A stretch of DNA of 6,456 nucleotides from Sediminibacterium sp. (GTDB lineage Bacteria; Bacteroidota; Bacteroidia; Chitinophagales; Chitinophagaceae). Below the pieces are notes generated by a model that was not told the DNA's origin, made no database searches, and was given only the letters and a program-made list of their open reading frames with translations. The DNA lies in contig JAOASV010000160.1 in NCBI GenBank assembly GCA_030158535.1, forward strand, positions 4,266-10,721, in the 5' to 3' direction. Below, piece after piece: positions 1-6,456 of this stretch. Position 1 is the stretch's first letter; each line of letters starts with the position of its first letter. The translations under genes and the position numbers were made by a program.

Positions 1-29
1 GTGTTGTTTAAGGGGTAACATTATATCCC
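1..29 (+). other. smpB leader, possibly with the 3' end of an upstream gene
   Basis: These few bases precede smpB. Frame 1 is open from the window edge to a TAA at 16-18, so they could hold the last codons of an upstream gene, but six codons are too few to judge. A purine run AAGGGG at 10-15 resembles a Shine-Dalgarno sequence but ends 14 bases before the ATG at 30, which is longer than usual spacing. No TAnnTTTG promoter box is visible, so the smpB promoter probably lies outside the window. Confidence 0.25.
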
Positions 30-470
30 ATGGCAAACGAAATGAACAACCGGCAGGCTTACTTTAACTACCACATCGAAGATAAATATGTGGCTGGCAT
101 TGTTTTGCTTGGTACCGAAGTAAAATCGATTAGGGATGGCAAATTAAGTTTCAACGATGCCTTTTGCTTGTTTGATGATGGTGAGCTTTGGATGCGCGGA
201 CTTTTTATTGCCTCCTACTCCCACGGCACTGCCAACAACCATATCGCCGTTCATGACCGCAAACTATTACTCAACAAAAAGGAATTAAAAAAAATTGAGG
301 GTCGCTTAAAAGAAAAAGGATATACCATTATACCGCTCCGCGTTTTTTTTACCGATAAAAATTTAGTGAAAGTTGAAATAGGACTTGGAAAAGGTAAAAA
401 ACTACACGACAAAAGAGAAACCCTAAAAGCCCGCGATGTAGAAAAAGAAATCAAAAGGTTTTTAAAATAA
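30..470 (+). CDS. smpB: SsrA-binding protein SmpB
   Basis: SmpB is the small cytoplasmic protein that binds tmRNA (SsrA) and brings it to stalled ribosomes, so that the nascent peptide is tagged for degradation and the ribosome is freed. The 146-residue product shows the family's features in order: an N-terminal NRQAYFNY segment (7-14), the beta-barrel core motif AGIVLLGTEVKS (22-33), the RKLLLNKKEL segment (77-86), and the basic C-terminal GKGKKLHDKR (120-129). In known SmpB proteins this last part leads into the tail that enters the ribosomal decoding centre. After DKR only 17 residues remain, slightly fewer than in E. coli SmpB, so the tail is short but not obviously broken. The usual H-x-P-x-R stretch before RKLLL is diverged here (HIAVHDRK, 71-78). 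The ATG at 30 is chosen because it gives the full family N-terminus; the next ATG is at 42. The gene converges with icd across a shared hairpin. No ssrA gene is in the window. Confidence 0.96.
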   Translation: MANEMNNRQAYFNYHIEDKYVAGIVLLGTEVKSIRDGKLSFNDAFCLFDDGELWMRGLFIASYSHGTANNHIAVHDRKLLLNKKELKKIEGRLKEKGYTIIPLRVFFTDKNLVKVEIGLGKGKKLHDKRETLKARDVEKEIKRFLK

Positions 471-504
471 AAAAAAGACGTTGAAAATTCAACGTCTTTT
501 TTTT
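469..504. terminator. Bidirectional intrinsic terminator between smpB and icd
   Basis: A perfect 15-bp inverted repeat (AAAAAAGACGTTGAA at 471-485, its complement at 488-502) has only two bases (486-487) between its arms, so the real loop is probably four or more bases. The core is GACGTTGA/TCAACGTC. A run of eight T follows on the plus strand (497-504), and a run of eight A precedes it (469-476), which reads as eight U on the minus strand. The hairpin can therefore end transcription of both smpB and the convergent icd. The A-run begins inside the smpB stop codon. The icd stop is 20 bases from the hairpin. Confidence 0.93.
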
Positions 505-523
505 ATGTAGTTATACTTAGATA

Positions 524-1753
524 TTATCCAAGTTTCACTTTCAAGTTTTGATCTAGTGCATCTAAAAACTCTTCGGTGTATAAATAATGTTCGCCGTGGT
601 TTACTTTATTACCATGGATACAAACCGCTAAGTCTTTGGTCATTTTGCCACTCTCTACTGTTTCAACACAAACAGCTTCTAGTGCATGGCAAAATTTAAT
701 AAGCTCTTGGTTGTTATCTAGCATACCTCTAAACTCTAAACCTCTAGTCCATGCAAAGATAGACGCAATAGGGTTTGTAGAAGTAGGCTTACCTTTTTGG
801 TGCTCTCTGTAGTGACGTGTAACAGTACCGTGTGCTGCTTCTGCTTCCATCACTTTACCATCCGGCGTTACAAGTGTAGAAGTCATTAAACCAAGTGATC
901 CAAAACCTTGCGCTACTGTATCTGATTGCACATCACCATCATAGTTTTTACAAGCCCAAACAAAATTACCGTTCCACTTTAAAGCACTCGCTACCATGTC
1001 ATCAATTAAGCGGTGTTCGTAAGTGATACCAGCTTCAGCGTACTTCGCCTTAAACTCATTTTGGTATACTTCTTCAAAAATATCTTTAAAGCGACCATCG
1101 TATTTTTTAAGGATGGTGTTTTTAGTTGATAAGTATAAAGGCCATTTTTTAACAAGCGCTTGGTTAAAACAAGCTCTTGCAAAACCAAAAATACTTTCGT
1201 CGGTATTGTACATCGCCATTGCAACGCCATCTCCTTTAAAATTAAACACTTCAAATTCTTGAACGGTACCATCTTCACCTTCAAACTTAACGGTTAATTT
1301 ACCTTTACCCTTCGTTACAAAATCTGTAGCACGGTACTGATCACCAAATGCGTGACGACCAATACAAATAGGTGCTGTCCAGTTTGGAACAAGACGTGGC
1401 ACGTTGCTACAAACGATTGGCTCACGAAATACCGTACCATCTAAAATGTTACGGATGGTTCCGTTCGGGCTCTTCCACATTTGCTTTAACTTAAACTCTT
1501 CCACTCTTTGCTCGTCTGGAGTAATAGTAGCACATTTAATACCAACACCATATTGTTTGATGGCATTAGCAGCATCTATCGTTACTTGGTCATTGGTTTC
1601 ATCTCTATATTCCATACCCAAATCGTAATATTTGATATCGATTTCTAGGTAGGGTAAAATTAATTTGTCTTTGATAAATTTCCAGATGATACGTGTCATC
1701 TCATCACCATCCAATTCAACAACTGGATTAGCCACTTTAATTTTTTGTGCCAT
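524..1753 (-). CDS. icd: NADP-dependent isocitrate dehydrogenase (IDH1-like, 409 aa)
   Basis: This cytoplasmic TCA-cycle enzyme oxidatively decarboxylates isocitrate to 2-oxoglutarate with NADP+ and a Mg/Mn ion. The 409-residue product closely follows the homodimeric type found in eukaryotes (human IDH1, 414 aa) rather than E. coli Icd. Visible landmarks, with human IDH1 positions one higher up to about residue 330 unless stated: the substrate loop KSPNGTIRN (94-102, Ser95 matching human Ser94), Arg101 and Arg110, GRHAFGDQYRATDF (132-145, with Arg133 equal to human Arg132, Tyr140), the catalytic Lys211 in LSTKNTI, the metal ligands Asp251 in RLIDDMV and Asp274/Asp278 in YDGDVQSD, and the NADP-binding GTVTRHYR (309-316) followed by TSTNPIASIFAWTRGL (324-339). 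All key residues are present, so activity is expected. The ATG at 1753 gives the standard family N-terminus (VVELDGDEMTRIIW). The gene lies 50 bp downstream of mntH on the same strand but appears to have its own promoter. Confidence 0.97.
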   Translation of the reverse strand: MAQKIKVANPVVELDGDEMTRIIWKFIKDKLILPYLEIDIKYYDLGMEYRDETNDQVTIDAANAIKQYGVGIKCATITPDEQRVEEFKLKQMWKSPNGTIRNILDGTVFREPIVCSNVPRLVPNWTAPICIGRHAFGDQYRATDFVTKGKGKLTVKFEGEDGTVQEFEVFNFKGDGVAMAMYNTDESIFGFARACFNQALVKKWPLYLSTKNTILKKYDGRFKDIFEEVYQNEFKAKYAEAGITYEHRLIDDMVASALKWNGNFVWACKNYDGDVQSDTVAQGFGSLGLMTSTLVTPDGKVMEAEAAHGTVTRHYREHQKGKPTSTNPIASIFAWTRGLEFRGMLDNNQELIKFCHALEAVCVETVESGKMTKDLAVCIHGNKVNHGEHYLYTEEFLDALDQNLKVKLG

Positions 1754-1780
1754 GGTTTACAATTTTGATTTTTAAGGCCA

Positions 1781-1788
1781 CAAAGGTA
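1781..1788 (-). promoter_or_regulatory. Candidate -7 promoter box for icd
   Basis: Read on the minus strand, these bases are TACCTTTG, a full match to the Bacteroidota sigma-A -7 element TAnnTTTG. They lie 27 bp before the icd ATG, which would put the transcription start about 20 bp upstream of the start codon. No good -33 TTG/TTTG is seen at the usual 17-23 bp spacing; the nearest TTG (1815-1817) is 26 bp away, inside the end of mntH. The placement in a 50-bp gap supports separate transcription of icd, but the -33 weakness keeps this tentative. Confidence 0.45.
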
Positions 1789-1803
1789 GTGATTTCTAGG
1801 GCA

Positions 1804-3675
1804 TTAAACGTTTACAATTAGTACCGGAATGCTTAATTTATGCCTTACCGATTCAATAGTTTCACCAAAAATATAGTCTTTGATACCCTTATGACCGTGT
1901 GCCCCCATTACTAGCATATCCACCTTATTATCGGCCACAATTTTAACAATGGCTGCTGTCCTATTTTTAAAGCCCAAGGCCGTGCTCACTTGGTACCCTT
2001 TTTGCGCCAATTGACGCTGATATTCAGACAGCCTTTCTTGATCCAATCTAGTTTCCTCATCATCACTAGCGGCACCCAAATAATGCGCCGATACCGATTC
2101 CACCACATGAATTAAAACGTAGTTACTACCCTGCTGCCCTTGCGCCAGTGCATGCGCAATTAATTTCTCGTCGGCGAGGGTGAAATCAAGTGCAATACCA
2201 ATTTTTTGTGTAGGCTTTACGGTTAAATTATCTAATGCTACAATATCGCCATGCATACTTGATAAAGGAATCTGTTTCTTTTTAAAGACCGGATAAAAAG
2301 TCATGATTAAAAAGAGTACCACAAACCCGGTTAATAAAAGTCCAACAAAAAATTTAGCACCCATTGTTGCATCACTGTTCATAAAATCGATGGCAGCGTG
2401 TAATACCAGTCTTCCATTAAGTGCCACTAAAATTAGTGCCACCAACCAAGCAGCTATTTGCACCCATTTTTTTATCACGTAATCACCCATCTTTTCTTTA
2501 TCACTTACAAAGTGAATAAGCGGTATCACTGCAAATCCAAGTTGCACACTTAAAAGCACCTGACTAAATACGAGTAAATCATCTACTTTTCCTTCACCAT
2601 AAATACCAATAATAAATACAGCAGGCCCAATGGCAATAAGCCGTGTAAGTAGGCGGCGTAACCATGGATTTAAACGAATCTGCAAATAGCCTTCCATTAC
2701 AATTTGTCCAGCAAGCGTACCAGTTACCGTAGAACTTTGCCCAGCTGCTATCAGCGCTACCGCAAATAATATGGGGGCTAAATGTGTACCAAGTAAGGGT
2801 TGCAATAAACGGTGTGCATCTTCTATACGAGCAACTTCTGTATTACCGGTTTTAAAAAAAACGGTAGCCGCTAAAACGAGTATGGCAGCATTTACAAAAA
2901 ACGCAGCGTTGAGCGCTACCAAACTATCAATAAAATTATATTTGAGTGCGCGCTTGATACTTTTATGATCGGCACCAATTTTTCTAGTTTGCACCAGTGC
3001 CGAATGCAAATACAAATTATGTGGCATCACAGTAGCACCAATAATACCAACAGCAATATATAAAGAGGCATCTGTTAAAGGCGTTGGGATAAATCCAGTC
3101 GCTACTTCTGCTAAATTAGGATCTGCAATTAAAATTTCAATAAAAAAAGAAACGCCAATAGTAGCAACAAGTGCTAAAATAAAGGCTTCCATTTTTCTAA
3201 TGCCATAACGCTGTAATAGTAAAAATAAAAAGGTATCCACAACGGTAATCGCTACACCCCATATAAGCGGCAGCCCCGTTAACAAATGAAGTCCAATGGC
3301 CATACCTACTACTTCAGCTAAATCGGTGGCGGCAATGGCTATTTCAGCTAAAATATACAAGCAAAAATTAACGGCAGCTGGATAGGTTTCTCTATTGGCC
3401 TGCGCCAAATCACGTCTACGCACAATACCCAAACGAGCACTTAAACTTTGCAATAAAAGTGCCATGATATTGCTGAGTAACAAAACCCAAATAAGTTGGT
3501 ATCCAAACTGTGCGCCCCCTTGTAAATCGGTGGCCCAATTGCCTGGATCCATATAACCTACACTTACCAAATAAGCTGGCCCAAAATAGGCCAATATGCG
3601 GCGCCATCCTTTGCGGGGAAGCGTGGTGTCTATCGACTCATGTACTTCGCTTAAAGACGGGTTTTGTGGGACCAT
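1804..3675 (-). CDS. mntH: Nramp-family divalent metal transporter with C-terminal UspA domain
   Basis: This is an inner-membrane, proton-coupled importer of Mn2+/Fe2+ of the Nramp/MntH family, fused to a cytoplasmic universal stress protein domain. Residues about 25-465 hold roughly a dozen hydrophobic segments. The Nramp metal-site motifs are intact: DPGN at 43-46 (TM1) and MPHN at 217-220 in GATVMPHNLYLHS (TM6). The TM6 methionine is typical of true transition-metal transporters and absent from Mg-selective relatives. Residues about 490-623 form the UspA domain, with the strand KIGIALDF carrying Asp497 and the glycine loop GAHG (591-594) followed after nine residues by Gly604. In ATP-binding Usp proteins the residue after this last Gly is Ser or Thr; here it is Glu605, so nucleotide binding is uncertain. 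Bacterial MntH alone is about 410-440 aa, and the extra length is this domain, which may sense nucleotide or stress state and modulate transport (inference). The gene has its own promoter and diverges from the lipoprotein gene. Confidence 0.93.
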   Translation of the reverse strand: MVPQNPSLSEVHESIDTTLPRKGWRRILAYFGPAYLVSVGYMDPGNWATDLQGGAQFGYQLIWVLLLSNIMALLLQSLSARLGIVRRRDLAQANRETYPAAVNFCLYILAEIAIAATDLAEVVGMAIGLHLLTGLPLIWGVAITVVDTFLFLLLQRYGIRKMEAFILALVATIGVSFFIEILIADPNLAEVATGFIPTPLTDASLYIAVGIIGATVMPHNLYLHSALVQTRKIGADHKSIKRALKYNFIDSLVALNAAFFVNAAILVLAATVFFKTGNTEVARIEDAHRLLQPLLGTHLAPILFAVALIAAGQSSTVTGTLAGQIVMEGYLQIRLNPWLRRLLTRLIAIGPAVFIIGIYGEGKVDDLLVFSQVLLSVQLGFAVIPLIHFVSDKEKMGDYVIKKWVQIAAWLVALILVALNGRLVLHAAIDFMNSDATMGAKFFVGLLLTGFVVLFLIMTFYPVFKKKQIPLSSMHGDIVALDNLTVKPTQKIGIALDFTLADEKLIAHALAQGQQGSNYVLIHVVESVSAHYLGAASDDEETRLDQERLSEYQRQLAQKGYQVSTALGFKNRTAAIVKIVADNKVDMLVMGAHGHKGIKDYIFGETIESVRHKLSIPVLIVNV

Positions 3676-3790
3676 TTATGTAATAGTTTATAGACGGTTT
3701 CAAAACAAATTTATGCAATAGTTGGTTCTTAATCGCAAAGTTCTAAACCTAGCTGAACATTAAGCCGTTATTTTATATAATTTTATAGGT
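3676..3790. promoter_or_regulatory. Divergent intergenic region between mntH and the lipoprotein gene
   Basis: This 115-bp AT-rich region must hold the start signals of both flanking genes. The minus-strand promoter for mntH is annotated separately. For the plus-strand lipoprotein gene only a poor candidate is visible: an AT-rich TATAATTTTA stretch shortly before the ATG at 3791, without the terminal G of TAnnTTTG and without a clear -33 box. No convincing MntR/Fur-type palindrome and no riboswitch-like structure was recognised. Confidence 0.5.
3706..3739 (-). promoter_or_regulatory. Bacteroidota-type promoter for mntH
   Basis: Read on the minus strand, a TTTG at 3739-3736 and a TAAATTTG at 3713-3706 match the -33 (TTTG) and -7 (TAnnTTTG) elements of Bacteroidota housekeeping promoters. 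The 22-bp spacer is within the range reported for Flavobacterium promoters. Transcription would start near 3700, giving a leader of about 25 bases before the mntH ATG at 3675. Both elements and the position agree, which makes this the best promoter call in the window. Confidence 0.6.
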
Positions 3791-4738
3791 ATGAAGAAGT
3801 TGTTGACCATTTGCCTCCTCTCCCTTTTATGGGGTTGTTCTAATAAAGCCGTCGACCTTTCTGGCGAAACAACCATTAAACCTAGCGATTATGTAAAAGC
3901 CTTTACCCCTATTAAAGGCAACTACACGGCATCTGATACCAATTTTGTAAAAAAAGCAGATACCTTAAAAATTGGGGTAAAAGCACTTCTACAATTTATA
4001 CCTGATTCGGCGGTGCAACAAATGGTAACCAATGAAAAAAAGGAAACCATTTATCCGGTGGGTATGATCGAAAAAGAAACAGAAAAATATTTTTTGATCC
4101 TTGTTAAAAGTAAAAAAACGGCGAGGCTTTTTGTATACGTTACCGATGATAAATTAAAATATTTAGGCAACAAAGAATTACTCAATAATGAAAACAAAGA
4201 CGCGTATGCCCGATCTGTATCGATCAATAAAGAACCCACTTTTGTAATTAGTAAAGAAACCTATTCAAAAGATAAGGAACTTAAATTTTCTAGATCGGGA
4301 TGGATATTTAATGCAGGTGCAGGATTTATGATTGTTGTAAATGACAGCAATGAAACACCTCAAAATAATGAAATCATCAATCCACTTGATACATTACCAA
4401 GTCTTGCTAAACTAAGTGGTGATTATAAAAGAAATGAAAAAAACTTTATCTCCATTAGAGACGGTAAAGACGCCAAAACCTATTTGTTTTTTATTCATTT
4501 TGAAAAAAACAACGCCGATTGTATTGGTGAATTAAAAGGGACACTCACCCTTTCTTCACCAACTGCTGGTCAATTCACACAAAATGGTGACCCCTGCATT
4601 ATTGATTTTTCATTTTCCGGAAATACCGTTCGTGTTAAAGAGCAAGGAACCTGTGGCAACCACCGGGGCATTAAATGCTTTTTTGACGACAGTTTTACCC
4701 GAAAAAAGCCTTCAAAGAGCAAAAAAAAGCAGAAATAA
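3791..4738 (+). CDS. Predicted lipoprotein of unknown function
   Basis: I do not recognise this 315-residue protein. It starts with a short type II signal peptide: MKK, a hydrophobic core (4-13), then LLWGC with Cys16 as the likely lipidation site. Trp at -2 is unusual for a lipobox, but the overall form fits a periplasm-facing lipoprotein. The mature part has two regions. About 30-185 is mixed beta-strand-like sequence rich in Lys, Thr and Val; about 200-304 ends in a compact domain with four cysteines (244, 269, 288, 296), the last two in GTCGNHRGIKCFF, which could form two disulfides outside the cytoplasm. The segments at 43-53 and 210-220 share G-x-Y-x5-N-F-[VI], hinting at related halves or a repeated edge motif. 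The tail (304-315) is almost all Lys/Arg/Ser/Pro. The ATG at 3791 is chosen because it begins the signal peptide. The gene stands alone between divergent mntH and the phosphorylase-like gene 89 bp downstream. No catalytic motif is visible. Confidence 0.8.
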   Translation: MKKLLTICLLSLLWGCSNKAVDLSGETTIKPSDYVKAFTPIKGNYTASDTNFVKKADTLKIGVKALLQFIPDSAVQQMVTNEKKETIYPVGMIEKETEKYFLILVKSKKTARLFVYVTDDKLKYLGNKELLNNENKDAYARSVSINKEPTFVISKETYSKDKELKFSRSGWIFNAGAGFMIVVNDSNETPQNNEIINPLDTLPSLAKLSGDYKRNEKNFISIRDGKDAKTYLFFIHFEKNNADCIGELKGTLTLSSPTAGQFTQNGDPCIIDFSFSGNTVRVKEQGTCGNHRGIKCFFDDSFTRKKPSKSKKKQK

Positions 4739-4761
4739 GGCTGTTTACCCACAATTTAATG

Positions 4762-4774
4762 TGTACAAAGTACA
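4762..4774. repeat. Short perfect inverted repeat TGTAC-AAA-GTACA
   Basis: Two 5-bp arms around AAA form a perfect inverted repeat, about 17 bp upstream of the candidate -7 box and so close to where a -33 element would sit. It could be a regulator site, but such short arms also occur by chance in AT-rich DNA. Confidence 0.3.
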
Positions 4775-4805
4775 TTTTAAATTTTTCCCCTATATTGCGA
4801 CCCTA

Positions 4806-4819
4806 TTTAAGCACTTAAA
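4806..4819. repeat. Short perfect inverted repeat TTTAAG-CA-CTTAAA
   Basis: Two perfect 6-bp arms with a CA centre end eight bases before the ATG at 4828. The position, near the expected transcription start, would suit a repressor operator. The loop is too short and the stem too AT-rich to be a stable RNA hairpin. Function is a guess. Confidence 0.3.
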
Positions 4820-4827
4820 CTGCCTTT

Positions 4828-6456
4828 ATGTCTTTTACGAATTTTCAATTGCCGTACCAACCTGCCGAAGAATACAGCAAAAAAGCGGCCTATTTTTCAA
4901 TGGAATTTGCCATTCACCAACCGCTTAAAATATACAGTGGTGGACTTGGCTTTTTAGCAGGCTCGCACCTTCGCAGTGCATACGAACTTCGTCAAAACAT
5001 GATTGGTGTAGGTATCTTATGGAAATACGGCTATTACGATCAAGCGCGTAACCAAGACCAAACATTGCAGGTAACTTTCATGGAAAAGATGTACAGTTTT
5101 TTAGAAGACACTGGCATCAAATTTCAAATTCTAATTCATGAACATCCAGTTTGGGTTAAAGCCTATTACCTCAACCCAGAAACATTTAAAAGTGCGCCCC
5201 TATTTTTATTAAGTACTGATTTACCAGAAAACGATTATATCTCTCAAACTATTACACACCGCCTTTATGATGCAAACGTTGCTACAAAAGTGGCACAGTT
5301 TATTTTGCTAGGCGTAGGTGGTGCTAAATTAATTGATGAACTAGGATTTAATCCTGACGTGTATCATTTAAATGAAGCGCACGGAATTTCTTCTGCCTTT
5401 TATTTACTTAATAAGTACAAGAGCGTAGAAAAAGTAAGAGAGAAACTAGTATTTACAACCCATACCCCAGAAGAAGCAGGTAACGAAAAACATGACATGT
5501 ACCTGTGTCATAGAATGAGTTATTTCTGCGGCCTTAGCATCGACGAAGTGCGCAGATTAACGGGCATTACCGATGATTTATTCAACCACTCACTCGCCGC
5601 ATTAAAATTTGCAAGAAAAGCAAATGGCGTATCTTCATTACATGGTCATGTAAGTAGAGAAATGTGGAAACACTACGAAGGCATTTGTCCAATTATATCT
5701 ATCACCAATGCACAAAACTGGCAATACTGGGCCGACAAGCAGCTCTATAAAGCCATGGATGCAAACGATGATTTTATTTTTGATGACCGCAAAAAGCACC
5801 TCAAAAAAAGAGCTTTTGAAATTGTTGCCGATCAAACAGGTAAAAAGTTTGACCCCAATGTTTTAACCATAGTTTGGGCGCGCAGATTTGCCGGATACAA
5901 ACGCGCTAGCATGCTCACTTACGACATGGAGCGTTTTGAAAAATTATTATCGAATAGCAAGTACCCCATTCAAATTATTTGGGCTGGTAAACCTTACCCA
6001 GTAGACTACCCTGCTATTTCAGAATTCAACGACCTTGTTCAAATTAGCAAGAATTATAAAAATGTAGCGGTATTAATTGGCTACGAATTAGGATTAAGTA
6101 AGCGCCTTAAACAGGCTTCTGATATTTGGCTCAACAATCCGCGCGTTCCGCGCGAAGCTTCAGGCACCAGTGGTATGACTGCTGCTATGAATGGTTCGGT
6201 TAACTTTTCTACCGACGATGGATGGATCCCAGAATTCATCAACCATGGTAACAATGGTTTTGTAGTACCTAAGGCCGATTACGAAAACATGCACCAGCAT
6301 GAGCAGGACGATTACGACCTAAATAAGCTATACGAAATTTTGGAAGAGCAAATTATCCCTATGTATTACGATAACTATGACACTTGGCGCCAAGTGATTC
6401 AAAATGGTATGCGTGACGTACAGGTGCAGTTTGACGCCAACCGTATGGCCAAGGAG
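4828..6456 (+). CDS. glgP: Short alpha-glucan phosphorylase-like protein (GT35), 3' end cut by window
   Basis: The frame from the ATG at 4828 is open to the window edge (543 codons, no stop). The product matches the short alpha-glucan phosphorylase family (GT35, the TIGR02094 type), whose classical relatives release glucose-1-phosphate from glycogen or maltodextrin in the cytoplasm using pyridoxal phosphate. Visible motifs are AYFSMEFAIH (21-30), the glycine loop SGGLGFLAGSHL (37-48), DVYHLNEAH (177-185, normally HLNEGH), FTTHTPEEAG (209-218), ARRFAGYKR (351-359, matching the Arg and Lys that hold the phosphates in muscle phosphorylase), and PREASGTSGMTAAMNG (441-456). In classical enzymes the residue after this Met is the PLP-binding lysine (Lys680 of rabbit muscle); here it is Thr451. 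The fold is clear, but PLP-dependent phosphorolysis is doubtful. The protein lacks the extra N-terminal region of the roughly 850-aa relatives. If its length is typical of the short family, only a small C-terminal piece is missing (inference). ATG 4828 gives a compact start just before the first conserved strand. Confidence 0.9.
   Translation, partial: MSFTNFQLPYQPAEEYSKKAAYFSMEFAIHQPLKIYSGGLGFLAGSHLRSAYELRQNMIGVGILWKYGYYDQARNQDQTLQVTFMEKMYSFLEDTGIKFQILIHEHPVWVKAYYLNPETFKSAPLFLLSTDLPENDYISQTITHRLYDANVATKVAQFILLGVGGAKLIDELGFNPDVYHLNEAHGISSAFYLLNKYKSVEKVREKLVFTTHTPEEAGNEKHDMYLCHRMSYFCGLSIDEVRRLTGITDDLFNHSLAALKFARKANGVSSLHGHVSREMWKHYEGICPIISITNAQNWQYWADKQLYKAMDANDDFIFDDRKKHLKKRAFEIVADQTGKKFDPNVLTIVWARRFAGYKRASMLTYDMERFEKLLSNSKYPIQIIWAGKPYPVDYPAISEFNDLVQISKNYKNVAVLIGYELGLSKRLKQASDIWLNNPRVPREASGTSGMTAAMNGSVNFSTDDGWIPEFINHGNNGFVVPKADYENMHQHEQDDYDLNKLYEILEEQIIPMYYDNYDTWRQVIQNGMRDVQVQFDANRMAKE

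Larger units (their letters stand above)
4739..4827 (+). promoter_or_regulatory. Leader and candidate promoter region of the phosphorylase-like gene
   Basis: This 89-bp AT-rich gap separates the lipoprotein stop from the next ATG. A TATATTG at 4791-4797 resembles the -7 box TAnnTTTG with one T missing, and would start transcription near 4804; no TTTG is seen at the -33 position. No strong terminator hairpin with a T-run follows the lipoprotein gene, so read-through from it is possible. There is no Shine-Dalgarno sequence before the ATG at 4828, as is common in this phylum. Confidence 0.35.

Noticed and set aside
1006..1628. Several open frames of 70-90 codons on both strands inside icd
   Set aside because: They lie wholly within a complete, strongly conserved gene, have no family motifs, and are explained by the icd codon pattern in other frames.
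3735..3790. AT-rich quasi-palindromes (around TTATATAA, and GTTC...GAAC) as MntR or Fur operators for mntH
   Set aside because: The arms are short or imperfect and resemble no operator I can name with confidence; base composition alone explains them.
4706..4743. AGCCTT...AAGGCT inverted repeat near the lipoprotein stop codon, considered as a terminator
   Set aside because: The stem is only six bp with a loop of more than 20 bases and no proper T-run after it, so it is unlikely to work as an intrinsic terminator.
4584..4928. A 114-codon plus-strand frame spanning the lipoprotein end and the phosphorylase-like gene start
   Set aside because: It overlaps two better-supported genes and crosses the intergenic gap, and its product has no recognisable domain.
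5638..5835. A 65-codon minus-strand frame inside the phosphorylase-like gene
   Set aside because: It is antisense to conserved coding sequence and shows no motif, promoter or start signal of its own.

Overview
The window looks like chromosomal DNA from a member of the Bacteroidota, probably of the Sphingobacteriales/Chitinophagales kind. The evidence is the moderately AT-rich composition, A-rich leaders with little or no Shine-Dalgarno sequence, two -7 boxes of the Bacteroidota form TAnnTTTG, and the protein types (Nramp-UspA fusion, IDH1-like isocitrate dehydrogenase, short alpha-glucan phosphorylase-like protein). This placement rests on protein and promoter style only, because no rRNA is present.

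Layout. A complete smpB (30-470, +) encodes the tmRNA-binding protein of ribosome rescue. It converges on icd (524-1753, -), separated by a perfect 15-bp hairpin with A8 and T8 flanks that can act as a terminator in both directions. Upstream of icd and on the same strand lies a large mntH-type gene (1804-3675, -), whose product is an Nramp metal transporter fused to a C-terminal universal stress protein domain. A 115-bp divergent intergenic region carries a good Bacteroidota promoter for the transporter. On its other side is an unrecognised predicted lipoprotein (3791-4738, +). After an 89-bp gap with two short perfect inverted repeats, a GT35-type short alpha-glucan phosphorylase-like gene starts at 4828 (+) and runs off the window still open at 6456.

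The genes do not form one pathway. They are mostly single transcription units: translation quality control, the TCA cycle, Mn/Fe uptake, a cell-envelope protein and storage-glucan metabolism. No mobile element, tRNA, rRNA, CRISPR array or defence system was seen.

The most interesting point is that the phosphorylase-like protein keeps the EASGTSGM active-site motif but has Thr (residue 451) where classical phosphorylases carry the lysine that binds pyridoxal phosphate. This raises doubt that it is a PLP-dependent phosphorylase. A lesser point is that the UspA domain of the transporter has Glu in place of Ser/Thr in its nucleotide-binding motif. No wholly new system is evident.
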